64,000 bases of DNA, from positions 1,439,001 to 1,503,000 of the forward strand of contig BSBM01000321.1 in assembly GCA_027924585.1 (NCBI GenBank). Reading direction: 5' to 3'. Made by a program: the position numbers and the translations under genes. This DNA comes from Larix kaempferi (lineage: Eukaryota > Streptophyta > Pinopsida > Pinales > Pinaceae). Shown one piece after another: positions 10,274 through 23,700 of this stretch. The first letter of the stretch is position 1. Each line of letters begins with the position of its first letter. Under the pieces are notes generated by a model, which did not search any database, was not told the DNA's origin, and saw only the letters and a list, made by a program, of their open reading frames with translations.

Positions 10274-11255
10274 GAGTGTTTTGTAGTTTCAAAGGCATCC
10301 CAAATAAGTTCCGACAGTGAAAGCCTGCGAGATCGTTATGATACTAACTCAGGCATTCCTTCCACTATGCCAATGAATTTGCATTCTATTTCGTGGCTCA
10401 TTAGCATCACATAGAACATGGTGGGCTGATGAAACGGAACATTCTATTTGAATGTGCAAATTGCCATTTTATGACAATTAAATCGCAGTGCAATTTTATC
10501 CAATCCATGTCTTAGCAACGTAGATATAGCCAAGGAGTTATGTTTTTTCTCTAAATGTTCCTTCTATAATTTTCGAGGTCGTATTTTTTTGGGATTTATT
10601 TCCTCCACATTTCTCTATTTTATTGGAATTTATTCGCATCTATTATAATAAAGAATAATTAATTTCTGGAAACAAGACAGGCACTTTGTATAAGTTGGAA
10701 TATATTATTTTTTAAAATCTAGCTTGACTATCAAGATTCCCCACTTACTTTAAATGTTAGACACTCTAAATCTAATAACTAGCATTTCCCCCTGAGGGGA
10801 AAAAATGAACGCCGGTAGGAAAAGAGGAAAGTTAGAAGGAACAAAAACATAGGCACATGTAACGAAGGATACTAGTAGGAAACGAGCAAAGTTTGTAGCA
10901 ATCTCATATTAGAAAGACATAGACACTCCACCCATAACAAAAAATAATGTTAAGTTCATCAACATAGTGAGCCAACTACGATTGCTTTTCTCACAATCTC
11001 TGTAGTAGTAATCTCAAGACTATAGATTACTACTATATCTAGAATATATAAGCAATTTGAAAACATATTTCTGCAATAATATCAATGAAAACAATGATTA
11101 TAATAGCTCCTAAACTGCACAAACTACTTGTAAACAAAATTCTTCTTTCATGCCATGTGCTGTAGCAATAAATTTAGGAATCTCCATATACAAGCATAGG
11201 TATAGAACTCTTTCATGGACCATTTCTTGATAGTGCCACAATCTAAGTTGTAAAT
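10274..11255. other. Intergenic or outer LTR sequence
   Basis: No gene seen. The right part may belong to the LTR of the element whose coding end is at 12381-13194, but no LTR border could be fixed. Confidence 0.4.
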
Positions 11256-11852
11256 GAATCTTTGTTATGCTTGCTTCAAGAATGGAAGATACAGTGGGAA
11301 ACCCAAATATGTTTCTTTCTTCTCATTGAGGATTTCAAGTCCACAATAAAAACTTTACATCCTTCTCAACCAGGTAAAGGCGAACAGACTTGTCACTACA
11401 TGAACTAATCTTCTGAAAATTACTAGTAAACCAAGGAAAGTAACTGGTTATCAACGACTCTCACCGCATCAAGAATTCACACATCTTCTGACAATATAGA
11501 TAGTTCACAACAAAGCACAATAAAAATGCGACTTACAACACAATAGGAGTGGTGAATCTTCGTTATGCTTGCTTCAAGAATGGAGGATACAATGGGAAAC
11601 ACATATATGTTTCTTTCTTCTCATTGAGGATTTGAAGTCCACAATAAAAACTTTACATGCTTCTCAACCATGTAAAGGTGAACAGACTTGACACTATATG
11701 AATTAATCTTCTGAAAATTACTAATAAACCAAGGAAAGTAACTGGTTATCAGTGACTCTCACCGCATCAAGGATTCACACGTCTTTTGACAATATAGATA
11801 GTTCACAACAAAGCACAATAAAATGCATACTTACAATACAATAGGAGTGGTC
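11256..11852. repeat. 298-bp tandem duplication in probable LTR
   Basis: The block 11256-11553 is repeated at 11554-11852 with scattered substitutions (roughly one in twelve by eye). Each copy starts GAATCTTYGTTATGCTTGC and ends CAATAGGAGTGGT. On - it lies downstream of a coiled-coil ORF remnant and of a TATA-like GATATAAATATTAATC near 11975, so it probably forms part of the transcribed region of an LTR. Confidence 0.8.
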
Positions 11853-12380
11853 GTAGCTCTCAATATAAAGGTTGTATTTATTCAATGTGGAGCTAGATGA
11901 GGAGAGGTCGCTTTGCTTGGCTGCTTTGTTTTTATGAATGTAAAAGAGAGTGCACAGTTTACAAATCAGCTGAGATTAATATTTATATCACTACTGCTTG
12001 GGATAATCCATTATGAGCTTAGCTTGAAAATCCATTGCCAACAAGGAAACTGAAGAGCATTGAACTAAAAAAGTAGTAAAATATAGCACTGTTACAAAAA
12101 TACAAACAAGCATTTAGGTTTTTTAGAGAAAAGGAATCTCAATGATATCCATTGAAAAATACACATTACATATAAACATTTCTGCAATAGTTTCTCAAGA
12201 AGGGAAATTTGTTTTCATTGAAAAAGAAGAATAGATGAACAACAAAAAGGGTTGGTTCACCACTATATAGCCTTGGAAGAGTTTGTTATCTGGTGAAATT
12301 GCAAAAATGAGAATAGTAGGCAAAGTTTTCATTTGAGTGCTGTACATATGAGAATATACAAATGATATTTACAATTAAAA

Positions 12381-13194
12381 TTAGTTGGATGCTTCTAAAT
12401 TGGAAATATAGTATGTCCATGCAGTAGCTTCTTCAGTTATGATATTATATTCGTCAGGATTTAATAGTTTTAGAAACACTTCATGATAAGACAATTATGT
12501 TTCTATATGTGCAACTTCTGTTGGTGCAACTTTGCAGGTATCCTCAAGGAAAATGAGATGTGTAGATGTTTTCCTCACATAGAAGTCGATGTCTTCTTCT
12601 GTTAGAGCATCAATTTTCTTGATGTAGTTCAGGTTTGATTGCAACACTTGCTGGAGTTATACCATCTGCCGATCCTGGGGGGGAGCTCATCGATATTGGC
12701 TTCCATAGGGAGCTGACATTTACGGTGAACCTGATGAATTTCCTCATAGAAGTTTGTGTACTTTTCAAGAGTTTTATCAATCTCGGCATTTAGTTGATTA
12801 GTAGATTTCTTGCACAATTCAAGGAGTGCAATATACATCTTTAGGGTCGCTAGTGTTTTTTGAGGGAGGTGAGGATGAAATGCTGGGTTATTTTCTCTCC
12901 AAGTTAACTGTTTGTTAAGCTTGTTGCCACTAGTAATCAAATGTTGATGTATTGTTATTGAGCTTGCATCAATTTCCTTCATCCTTGCCATGAATTGTTT
13001 GATATTGTAGATTTGTTGAAAGAGTGTTTTTTGACAGTTTGAGACTTGCTCTTGAAGCTTGCATGCTTGTTCCCAGAACAGTTCCATGAGTGATTCCTTA
13101 TCTATCAACAACTTATATACTTGAGTTTTCAATTCATTGGCCTTGTCGTTCGCCACTGATGCACATGTTTGCAGTGCCCCTCTTTCTGGAAGGG
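12381..13194 (-). pseudogene. Retroelement additional ORF, coiled-coil C-terminus
   Basis: On - an open frame runs from about 13194, with a 175-codon core at 13156-12629 that is rich in Lys, Glu, Gln and Leu and predicted coiled coil by eye (LLIDKESLMELFWEQ, then heptad-like stretches). A frameshift near 12670 is followed by in-frame sequence (KKIDALTEEDIDFYVRK, TWTYYISNLEASN-like end) to a stop at 12381. No enzyme motif is present. Its position, strand relative to the LTR-like DNA on its left, and composition resemble the additional ORFs at 34.0-37.2 and 50.6-54.2 kb. Function unknown. Confidence 0.5.
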
Positions 13195-16100
13195 CAATGA
13201 AGTTCTAAATTTATATTTTTATATATTTTTTTCTTAAATCAACTTTTGTACCTAGATCCTATAGAGTTGTTTTACCTCATAATTATTTCGATAATAAATA
13301 AATATCAATATGTTTTAGCACAAGTTTTTGTTTATTTTTATTATGCTAATTTTTGCATAATTTTTAGTAATTTGGAAATATCTAGCAGCATAGTAATATG
13401 AATTTATTTTATCAAAATAAATTCAACAATTTGATCAAATTAAAATAAGCAAAAAAAGATTGATTGTATCCTAGATATGACATTTCAATAGTTTTGGAGG
13501 CCTCTAAAATAGGGTAAGTAGCACCTGTGCAATGCAGAAATTTCCCCCCTTCTATTTTGAGTTGTCATGAACCAATTCATTTCTCTAACATATCAAGCAT
13601 TGGCACATGCAAGGGCCATTTACAATGAACAATTTGTACATAGTACTTTAACCTCTGTCTCAAAATTGTATTGACTGTCAAGTCTTTGCTGACGCAACCT
13701 AAACGTTTGAACCAAGTTGTGGTGTCCCCAATATTAAGGTTATAAACTACGTTGTCCCTTCAATTATGAACCTTTCTGGCCCTTCATACATAGAACTTCC
13801 TGACATAAGATAACAAAAAAGAGAAAAGGTCGTAAGGTTGACTAAAGAGAGAAATATTTTATATTACAACCACTACATAGAATAGCAAAAATGGCCCCAA
13901 TGAACATAAATAAATTATAATATGCAGGAAGCACAATGGAGACAATAGTTCGAATGAATGAGTCGGCTCTGTTATGGCGGAAGCTATAAGAATAAGAAGA
14001 ATGAGCAAAGCAGGATTACACTACATTGATAAACACAAATACACACAGACAATATGCATGAATGCAAAAAGATTCTATTACTAGGTGAATTCCCGATCAA
14101 ATTGATGTATGTTACAATATTATACATGCTTATATAGAATTATGAGATGCTTGGGTGCCTTCCCATTACGTTCAGTTACAAAGAAGAAATTAGAATGGTT
14201 CAATAGTTCAACCATTACAGTCGACTGGAAGACAGAGAGACAGTCTGTCGAAGTTTGACAGTCGTTGGTCGCATGTCGACACTGCTTGTTAATGTCACGA
14301 ACTGTGAGGTTGCTGAACATGTTGAAGGTGCGAATGTGTCAAGGTGTTTCGAAGTCGAGACTCGTTGGATTTGTGTTGAATTCGAAACCTGTCGGAGCTA
14401 ACCTGTCGGACTGAAAACTTGTCGAGTCGAAGTTGTGTCAAATTCAAAACTTGTCAAAGTTGCATCAATGTCGATGACTTTCCAACTGCGATGTGGATCA
14501 CATGGATCAATTATTCATTCTTTATGGCATATGCCTTGGTCTATTTTGTTGTGCACAACTTCTCCGCACTAAAATTAATGGTTAGGTCACAAAATCTTAG
14601 TTTTTGTATACATTCTATGGATTAGGCCATAAAACATGTCTATTTTGTGCCACTAAAAAAGCCAATGATGTTAGTATTGAGTAAGGGAGGGTGTTATCAC
14701 TCCAACTTGGGGATTTGCACCTCAAATCAAACTTCTAGATTGATAAATGTTTTCAATTAGGTAGTGCCTTATAAACCATCGCTATCCCATAATCTCCATA
14801 TTTATGAGATTGTTCACAACACCTAATGTGGATGTTAACAAACACACATATACACAATTTTTGTAGAAGATAAGTTTTAGTGTAGAACAAGTCTATTATA
14901 AATATATGAGGATGCTTATTAGGGTGGTAGATATGATACCCTTCAAAGGATTCTGATCTTAATTCTTAGAGAACCATACTTACTCAAATTTTAAGAAAGG
15001 GTGCCCAACACCTTTTCCTTTAGGGACGAAATTGAATGGGTGTTGTTGATAGAAAAAACATAAATGTGTATGGCAGGATGATTTTAGAAATTATGACTTC
15101 AATCATGATTAACAATCAACTAATATACAAACACGTATCATTGTCGACAATAAATTGACATTGTCAATAAATAACCATAACTAAAAAATAACTAAAACGA
15201 GAGAGAAAGAAAGATAGATGGATTATTGAAGGTAATAATTAAAATAAAAAAGATATCAATATAAGTTACATCTAGAAGTAATGATAATTAAAAACTTACT
15301 CTTTATGGGCATTGAACACCTAATTATCAAAAAGACCAAGAAAATAGACACATTTCTTTTCTCTTTTAACAACAAAAAAAAAGAACTCCTAATTCCTATA
15401 TGTGATTGAAATCTATCGTTAATAGTGAGTTTTATTACCATGTTATTAGTCCCTTCCAAGAGCAGTGGGGACTCCTAAAACTGATATGGGTGAATTTATT
15501 AGTCTTGGCACAGTTTCTAGGGAATTTTAACCTAAGTTTTCCGAATGTATTTTTCTTCTGACCAATGAATAGTTTGGAGCCCTTATTTGGCCTCATATTG
15601 AGGCAGTGATATGGGTCTTTGCATGAGTCACTAGTTTATCAAATAGCGAACATTTATTGCGCACACGTCGAAGAGATACTTGTTTGCAATATCCAAATTT
15701 CCATTATGTGTGCACTTCTTGATAAGTAAAACATGGTGGTAAGCATGGATTCATCACAAAACCTATCTTCTACATGCCACTAACTGAAAATTTCGATCCA
15801 CGATTAATAATATTTTTTAATCAAAATATTAAAATTTGAAAATAAAAGGCATGGAAAAGACTCTACTCCTGTACTCATGGAGAAATTGAATAGCTCATAA
15901 TTATAGAGACTGGACTAAGGTGAATAAAATGAGCAGTGTGGTTGAAAATCCTACTAACATAATTATAGCATAGGAGGAGAAGCAACATCTTGAGATAGAG
16001 CATAAGCTTCAAACTCTTCCCTAGTTCTTCACTTCAACTTCCAAGCTTGAATGTATATGATTATGATTTTTTACGAGTCTGCGATAATTTCAAATGCTCA

Positions 16101-17879
16101 TTGATTCTCTCTTTGCATTGTTGCACATTTTTTATAATGATATATAAGATTTACCAAACATAGAGCAATGATACCTAATGCCAAATATTTATAGTCCTAG
16201 AGAATTTATATACCCATGTGTAGAGACTTTGAGGATAGGTGGAAGAGCCTCTTCGAGCATGAGATGGTTTTACTTTAGTGTTAAATGATGTACTAATTAT
16301 TGAGGACAATGTGGGTTCTATGGACACGAGAATTAGGGAGTTTTTTCCGAATGGTATATAACTAATATCGTAGTTGATTGTTGGAATGACATTCAACTTC
16401 AGGTGATGCGCGATTAATCGTTCATGTGCATAGAAAAATAGCATAGCGAGTGTTAGTTAAGTGTTTATGAATTCGTTAATGGTGCAAACTTTTAAATTTC
16501 TAAATATTGATAATGGAAATACAAAGAAGAAAAAATATACATATATGAAAATGCTTATAACTATACTTCTATTTTTTGCTAGTCAATTCACCTATCAATC
16601 CTCTCAAAATAAAGACAAAATAGTTTCCAATTTGACATAAGTACGCATTTATGAAAACACAAAGAAAAAAACAAAAAAAGAGAAAATAATTTTCCAAGCT
16701 CATCCTTACATCAGGTTAGACAAGTCTGCTTCCATGGTCTATATTTACTGCTTGATTTGATTTGCTACAGAATAATGTTGGAGTTGAACTTGAGAACCAA
16801 AGTTTCCTTATCCCGGTACGTAACAACATAGTTGGAGTAGATAGCCAAAGTTTACTTGTCCTTATAGTAGGGCAGACAACTCTGCTTCCTTTTGATTTGC
16901 TCTTTCTTCACCATGCCCTTGGAGTTTTCTTATAATGCATTTGTAGCATTTGGGAGTTTTCAATATCCTAGAAATTCGATGGAATGATGACTCTAATAGG
17001 CAGTGGATTGAAAGGAAATTGACATTGTCAATATCAATACAGTAATCTCTCCTTTCAGTTTTCCTTTGTGATAGCATTCATGGACCATATCTTGCAAATG
17101 GTGATTCTGGGGCTCGCTATCATCAAGTTAACTGATGGAAAAGAAAATGTCATGGCTTCTCCTATTGATCTTGGCTTCAAATTGTGTGGTGGAGAGAGAT
17201 GTGGACAAATTTGACAGTATCAACATTCTTGTGAACGATGCATTAGAGTAGTTCTACAAGGAGATCAAAAAAGAAATAAATTTGAACCAACTGGAAATAA
17301 CTTTGAGATGCAATGTTTTTCTCCTTGTTCTTCTTCACTCTCCCATTCCCTCAAGCACATGGAGGGTCACACTAATCATAAATATCATCTGAAATAGAAG
17401 AGGCAAGTCAATATGATATCAACTATAAAAAATGTGAAACATTATGTGTGAATCCATGACGAGTTTCAAAAACAGAAAGATGAGGACGAATAATGTGAAG
17501 GCATAATATCATGATACATAACAAGGGCTTCTTTTATTATTTATGTTAAAGTGACTTGTAATATTACATCTTCGACAACATAGCACCTCAAGAGAATTTG
17601 GCGATGCGTGTTCATTAACTATTGTAAAGTAATATGTTGTTCAACAATTGTCACTAAAATGTGTTGGTATCGATAAATGCTTAGGAGTTTATACATGTGG
17701 ATAAAGGTAGGCGTTCACCATTTACAAGGGTTTGCATTTGCCAAAACTTAAAGAGTCTATTCATCTTAATAGAAACACAATTCTCAATGGAAACCCATGA
17801 TTTAAAACACGAGCAAGGATACTATTTTTTTAAGCAAATTGAGTTTATCACCACTTATGTGCAAGTCAAATAATTTCAT
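13195..17879. other. Unassigned AT-rich region
   Basis: No coding frame with a recognisable motif. A minus-strand TATA-like CTATATAAGC near 14130 and GTCGA-rich sequence at 14220-14460 hint at an old LTR, and GTAAGGGAGGG before TGTTATCAC at about 14682-14700 hints at another border. Neither could be confirmed by a second copy. Open frames at 15256-15459 and 16175-16444 look random. Confidence 0.4.
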
Positions 17880-18256
17880 GAATGCAGCTGACCCTTCCTA
17901 CTCCATCTGGCTCCCTCCACGCGTTCAACCCTCCATGCTCACCGCGCCACCGTCTGACTCCCCACTCGCCTCCTTCCACTGTCCACTGCTTCCGTTCTCC
18001 GTTCACGTCCATCAATCATCTTCTATGCCCTGGTCCACGCGCCCTCTGCCTCTCCATCGCCCAATCATCCCCAGGGAGCTACGAGGGGGCCCTTGGGTGC
18101 ATGCAAGCCTCGTGGGATGCATGCAAGCCTTATCTACATCCTCTAAAAAGGCTCAGTCTCACACGTGCGGGGTCTGGTCTCTCCTTCGACGCGAAGGTCA
18201 GCTCATCCAACGCTTGATTTTGAGACCCTTCACCAAGTCGGTATGCGATTCAAATC
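17880..18256 (+). promoter_or_regulatory. GC-rich promoter-like block
   Basis: A sharp rise in GC against AT-rich flanks. It holds two RY-type GCATGCAAGCC motifs 20 bp apart (18099-18130), a TATA-like CTCTAAAAAGG (about 18141) and a G-box core CACGTG (18162-18167), about 95 bp before the ATG at 18257. Overlapping open frames on + here are Pro/Ser-rich and not convincing proteins. Confidence 0.4.
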
Positions 18257-18361
18257 ATGCTGAAGGATGGAGTGGACGCCATGGCTAACGAATGCAAAAC
18301 AGACGAGGAGAACGGTGGTCGTCTTGCCGATTGTGTGGACATATTTCGAAGAGAACGCAGG
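18257..18361 (+). CDS. Orphan first exon, 35 codons
   Basis: ATG at 18257 opens 35 codons (start MLKDGVDAMANECKTDEEN) and runs exactly in phase to a GTAATA splice donor at 18362. A CAG acceptor in phase 0 exists at 19188, which would join it to the alpha-mannosidase-like sequence, but the two need not belong together. I do not recognise the product. Codon composition is less AT-rich than the flanks. It may be the 5' end of a dead or truncated gene. Confidence 0.35.
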
Positions 18362-18386
18362 GTAATACTCCCTTTACAACAACTAT

Positions 18387-18405
18387 TATATATATATATA
18401 TATAT
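18387..18405. repeat. (TA)n microsatellite
   Basis: About nine TA units just inside the putative intron. Confidence 0.9.
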
Positions 18406-19188
18406 GGGTTGAGTTGCGTTTCTGGTTTTGTTAAAAACCAAAACCATGTCCCTTGTGGGGATCCTCCTCCATGTGGCTCGACGTTTAATGTTGTACGTTG
18501 GGCAAGATATTTTATGGTAGTCAATGACTAGTTTACGAATGTAATCTGTTAGGCATTTACACTAGTTGAATGTTTTACGAGTAATTTGCTGGTTATTAAA
18601 TTTTTTTTTTTAATGTTTCCTCTCTATTTTGCTTTGCATAGAGGCTTCTATCCTTGCTATTAGCCCTACATTGTCATGTCTCTCATAGTATTTAATGCTC
18701 AGCCAACTGATTGGTATTTTGAAATGGAATTTATCTTCCTGTTTAGGAAGGCGGATAGGAAGAAGATCGTGGAATGATAGACTCATATGCAGATATTGCC
18801 ACCAGTAAGGCTTGACACAGTCGCACGAGCAATCTCTGTATGGTTGTTTTGATAGAATAACGCTTTGACAGGGCGTCGCATCGTGGAAGCGAACTCTGCA
18901 TTTACCTTTTGACAGAGTTTCCTGCATCTATTTATGTGATAGGAGTTTTATTTAATCTGTACATGTTGTGATGAATAGAGAGTTTGTCTATGCAAAATCT
19001 GCATTCACATATCACTTCACAGAGTCTATGGATTAGTGATCTGTACATATCGTCATCAATAGAGTGAGCATTAAATGCCATGAATTGTTTGTTTTTTAAC
19101 AGTTATGCACAAGTATAAAAAGATGGTTGGTATTCACACCATTTGGTGCATATTATTTAACATCCATTGTTGGATCAGGTAACAAGTT

Positions 19189-19677
19189 CATCTTCGGAAG
19201 TTCCCAATTCAGATGGAGGGAAAGTACAGGTGCAATTTGTCCCAATCGATCCTGCATCCCAAAGAGTTTGTGATTACTATGCAGCAACATTTAGATAAAC
19301 TTCAGTTCAAGCTGGACCTTTGTTGAATCTGTATTTTGAAGTTTCAGTTCCTCCTCTTGGTTATGCTGTCTATTTCATAAAAGCTACAAAAAGTGAAGCT
19401 TCATGTAATAAATGAATTGATATCTCTGTAGATACACTTAAGGAATTTTTTCTTATCTTTGCTTCCAGAATCTTATCAACAGGATGGCAATTAAAATTGA
19501 GAATAACACTTTGCCTTCAAATAAGTCATGGATGTTTGACTTTGGTGAGAATTTCCAGGGACATCAAAGAGGCCACAACATTTCAATGGAGATATAATTC
19601 TTGATTCAACTGGGATACAGATGGTGTTCTCCAATTCTACAGGGTTGTTAAAGCAGATTAGATATCATGAACATGGA
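19189..19677 (+). pseudogene. GH38 alpha-mannosidase-like fragment
   Basis: After a CAG acceptor the + frame reads VTSSSSEVPNSDGG, then QVQFVPIDPASQRVCDYYA, a TAA, and NLYFEVSVPPLGYAVYFI. The last stretch matches the fSVSVPPLGxxTYxV signature in the C-terminal region of plant lysosomal-type alpha-mannosidases. Further on, in another frame, GIQMVFSNSTGLLKQIRYH leads to a GTAAGT donor at 19678, like the beta-sandwich strand (xFSxxTGxLxxI) that follows in that family. The catalytic domain is absent and a stop plus frame changes are present, so this is a pseudogene fragment. The family call rests on two motifs in the right order. Confidence 0.5.
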
Positions 19678-20789
19678 GTAAGTATTCAAAATTTTCTATA
19701 GCACCTGGTTATGAATATAGTTGAATTACAGGTTGGCCACAACAGGTTAGTTGTGAACCAATTATTTTCATCTTTCTTGTAGATCATGGGACTAAACTAT
19801 TAGCCTACAGTTATGGTAAGCGTTGTTAATACTATGTTGCATTAGTCATTTGCACTTCTCTCAATTTGATATTTTTTTGCTGCAACACATGGGCACCTCT
19901 AAAACAAGACACATCCTCCCGTACCTGTACATCACGTGATGGGAATGAGGACATGTGATGCCCAAGTGATAGACACATGGGACACATGTTCATGTGTTTT
20001 CAGCATTTGGTCATCAAACAAATTAAAAAAATTTCACGGTTTATTTAAAAGATTATACGGTTTATTTGATAGAAGTTTCATTTGATGTTGTGACAAAGTT
20101 ACTATGTGATCCTTGCATATTGTGTGATAGAGCAGTGCCAGTTCTCTATTGCATGAAGAGCAGTGCCAATTCCCCTACGCTCCTGCTTGGCTAGATATTT
20201 ATAGCATTTTCCATCCAAGACCTCCCAGCACACAACACGGCCGTCAATCAACGCAGGTTCGAGATCCATGAGAGCGCCTTTAAACTTAATGTGTGGCTCT
20301 GTCAATTATTTACGAAGGATTTTAGGTGTGGTCTATGTAGTAGAAGGCAAGGCGAGGTGGGAACTGAGCCGCACTGTTTCTTGCATGAGAATTGCCGCAT
20401 CTTGTCCCACTGAAAGCCTCTACACAGTAGAACCCTTCACATGTATTTGTTCAGATGACGAAGACGAGCACGCACGGAAGGTACTGCCAATGCATAAGCA
20501 TGCATTTGCAGCAGAAGCTCCTGCATAGCCTGTTCTTACCTCAGGACGGCACCATCCACCATCCACGTGGTAGGATAGGATTCCATTCGCTCTATGAGTG
20601 AGGAATCTAGCCAACGTTGATGGTTGAAACGCCTATGGCGTAATTAAAAAAAATCCACCAATTTATATACTAATTATATAATTACCTATGAAAAAATTAC
20701 AAACATATAAGTATAGTGTAGACATTGTTAATGGATAAACTAAACATTTCATTTTATTTTCAAGGAAAAAATCTAATTTTTATTCAATA
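19678..20789. other. Spacer with a GC-richer patch
   Basis: A small piece at 19794-19840 may be one more decayed mannosidase exon. At 20100-20610 GC rises and open frames exist on both strands, but none has a motif I know. Confidence 0.4.
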
Positions 20790-23700
20790 ATTTTTTTTTA
20801 TAATGATGAGCATTTGCAGGGATATCTCCAAGATAAAATGTAAAAAAAAAAAATTCCTTATTTCTTATTGTTTTATCCAGTGACATACATGCTCCAAATG
20901 GACTTTCTTACAACTTCTAGATGTCGATGGAAACTTAAAAATTCAGTGTTTGATATTCTTTACAGGTTTAGATCGAGTAGTTAAAGCAAGGCACATCTCC
21001 GACAAATACCCAACTTCTCAAAAATATAACTTATCCAGTAAAACACAAAAAAATTCCTAGTGTCTTCAAAAAGATAGCTAAACAACTTATAATTCATATA
21101 TATTTACATAACCATTTGCAGCTCTGCATCCTTCCTGAAATTCCTCCCACAAAATATACCCTTCATCACCGATCATTGCTAGCTTAGATAATTTATTAGC
21201 CACAGTGTTATGATGTCTATAAATATGTTCAAAAGAGAGCTTTTTGAACATTCTTATTTTAGACTTTATCCAATCACACCAATGTTTAAGTGATTCCACC
21301 TGTAAAATGTGCTGATCACCCGCCCATTTGATGGTTACTCGAGAGAGTCCAAAGACTTTGAGATCATCAATACCAAAATTGCTGACAACTTTTAGAATGG
21401 ATCACAGAGCTAAAAGTTTTGCTTTCATGTTTGTACCACGTCCACAATTAATCATGATGGTGAAAAAATGAACATTACTAAGGAAGATAATTCTACCGAC
21501 ATCACATAAACCATCCTTTGTAGCTCTGTTGAAGAAAGCAACTGTCTCCTTTATCCGAAAATTGAACTTACTCACTCTTTGAGTCTTGTGAGAAGCAATT
21601 CCATTGCAATTCTCCTTTACCAAATTTAGAATTTGAATACAAATATAATGAACAGTTGGTTCAATGCCTTCAAATATAGATTTGTTACGGGTGCACCAGA
21701 TGGTCTAAGAAATCAAAGCACGAAACTCAGGAAGAGTCTCACACCTCCTAGTCCATTCTAGACAACAATTATCAAAGAGTTCCAAAGGCCAAATGACCTC
21801 AATCTTCAAAGCCATGAGAATCTTGCTCCAGATTAATCTAGTAAACGAATAGTTCACAAATATATGATTTAAGGATTTAGAGCTTGATCTACAGAGCACA
21901 CAGATACTCAGTCCATACCAACCTTTAACTAAAATTTTATCCCATGTCTTAAGAGAGTCATACAATGCTTGCCACATGAAACACTTGAGTTTCAATGACA
22001 AACACCATCTCCAGAGCTTTCTGTACCACCAGTGATGGGGAAATATGCCTTTTTTTATGATAACATTATATGTAGACTTTGTTATAATTACCCCTGAATT
22101 ATGATTACTGTTCCAATAAACAACGTCTTTACCACCTGTAAGATGACATCCAACATAATTTAAATTGTGAATATACATGTTCCAATCCATAGTCGCTTGG
22201 CCAACAAAACCCATGTCTCTTGCAGTAAACCAGTAAGAGTTGAACTCAGACCACCTCTTAGTTTTTTTGATGATATTCAAAGTATGCATACCACAATCCT
22301 TGAGATAACCAAGGATATCATCGGACATAGAGTAGTTTTCCTCCAAACCCAAGATCGGGTCTATACCAACGGATATCGATGCACCATCGCCAACCTTCCA
22401 CACAAGTTCTTTTTCCATCTAGTTGTAAATCTTCAAGAAACCCCTCCAAACAATAGAAGTACCTCACATAATTTTTTTCTTGGGATCCCTTATCCAGTTA
22501 AGAATATCGCCTTTGATATACTTGACAGAAAGAACCTTGGACCAAAGAGTGGTTCCAAATAGACCTCTCCAGAAACACTTGAGTCTTAAAGCACAATTAA
22601 AAGAGTATAAATTCTTGATGCCCCACCCACCATAACTCTCAGGAATAGATAAATGTTCCCAACTGGTCATAATCAAGCCCCCATGATCCTTAACGCCATT
22701 CCAAAGAAAATTGAAGAAGGTTCTCCTTAGTTTATTAATGATTGAGCATGGAACTCTTAAAAGAGACATCTAGTAAATCAAGATCCCAGTCAGAACAACC
22801 TTCACTAAAGTAAGTCTTACTCCCACAGAGAGGAGTCTAAATGACCATTGATTAATTCTACTGTCAACTTGAGTCAGGAGCCAATTCCAGTCTTTTATCC
22901 TGTAGTCATTTGGCTTTAAATAAAACCCCAAATATTTGAGCCCATCCTCCAATTGACATAATTTATATGGAAATAGATCTTTTAACACATCAAGCTTTGA
23001 TTCCTCAATCCTAAGATGATAGAAATTCGATTTTGTAACACTTATCAACATCCCCGAAGCATTGCAGAACACTTTGATAATATCTTTATAATTTAGCCAC
23101 TCATCAAGAGAATCCAAACCTGCTAACAGAACATCATCAACAAAAAGGATATGTGAGATAGATAAATCAACACCCAACTTGATACCTTTAATTTTCCCTT
23201 TTGATTTTTCTCTGTTAATTAATTTGCTCATCCCTTCGATGACCAGAAGAAATAAAAGCGGAGACAGTGGGAAACCTTGACAAATTCCTCTCGTACTCCT
23301 GAAAAATCCAGAAGGATCCCCATTGATTAACACAAAACTTGCGGTAGAAACACAAGCCATGATCCAATTCAAAACCAAGGGAGGAAATCCAATTTGTACC
23401 AAGATCAATCGTAGATACACCCAATCCACTCTATCATAGGCTTTCTCCAATTCCATTTTGAGCAATAAAGCCTTCAAATTTCGCTTCTTTATAGAGTGAA
23501 TTATTTCCTGAGATATACCAACCGCATCAAGAATTTGACGATCGTCCAAGAAGACAAATTGCTCAACAGATATATGCTTGGAGAGTGTTGGTTTCATTCG
23601 AACCACAATGATCTTGCAGATGAGCTTATAGACCAAGTTGCATAAAGAAATTGGTCTAAAATCCCCAAAAGTTGACGGTTTGTTGCACTTAGGTATCAAA

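Noticed and set aside
14682-14700. Polypurine tract plus LTR start (GTAAGGGAGGG, TGTTATCAC)
   Set aside because: Looks right, but no coding end on the left and no second LTR copy supports it.
17839-18288. 149-codon Pro/Ser-rich frame over the GC-rich block
   Set aside because: Another long frame overlaps it and the composition explains both; I treat the block as promoter-like instead.
20102-20614. Overlapping frames on both strands in a GC-richer patch
   Set aside because: No motif and no splice or promoter evidence.
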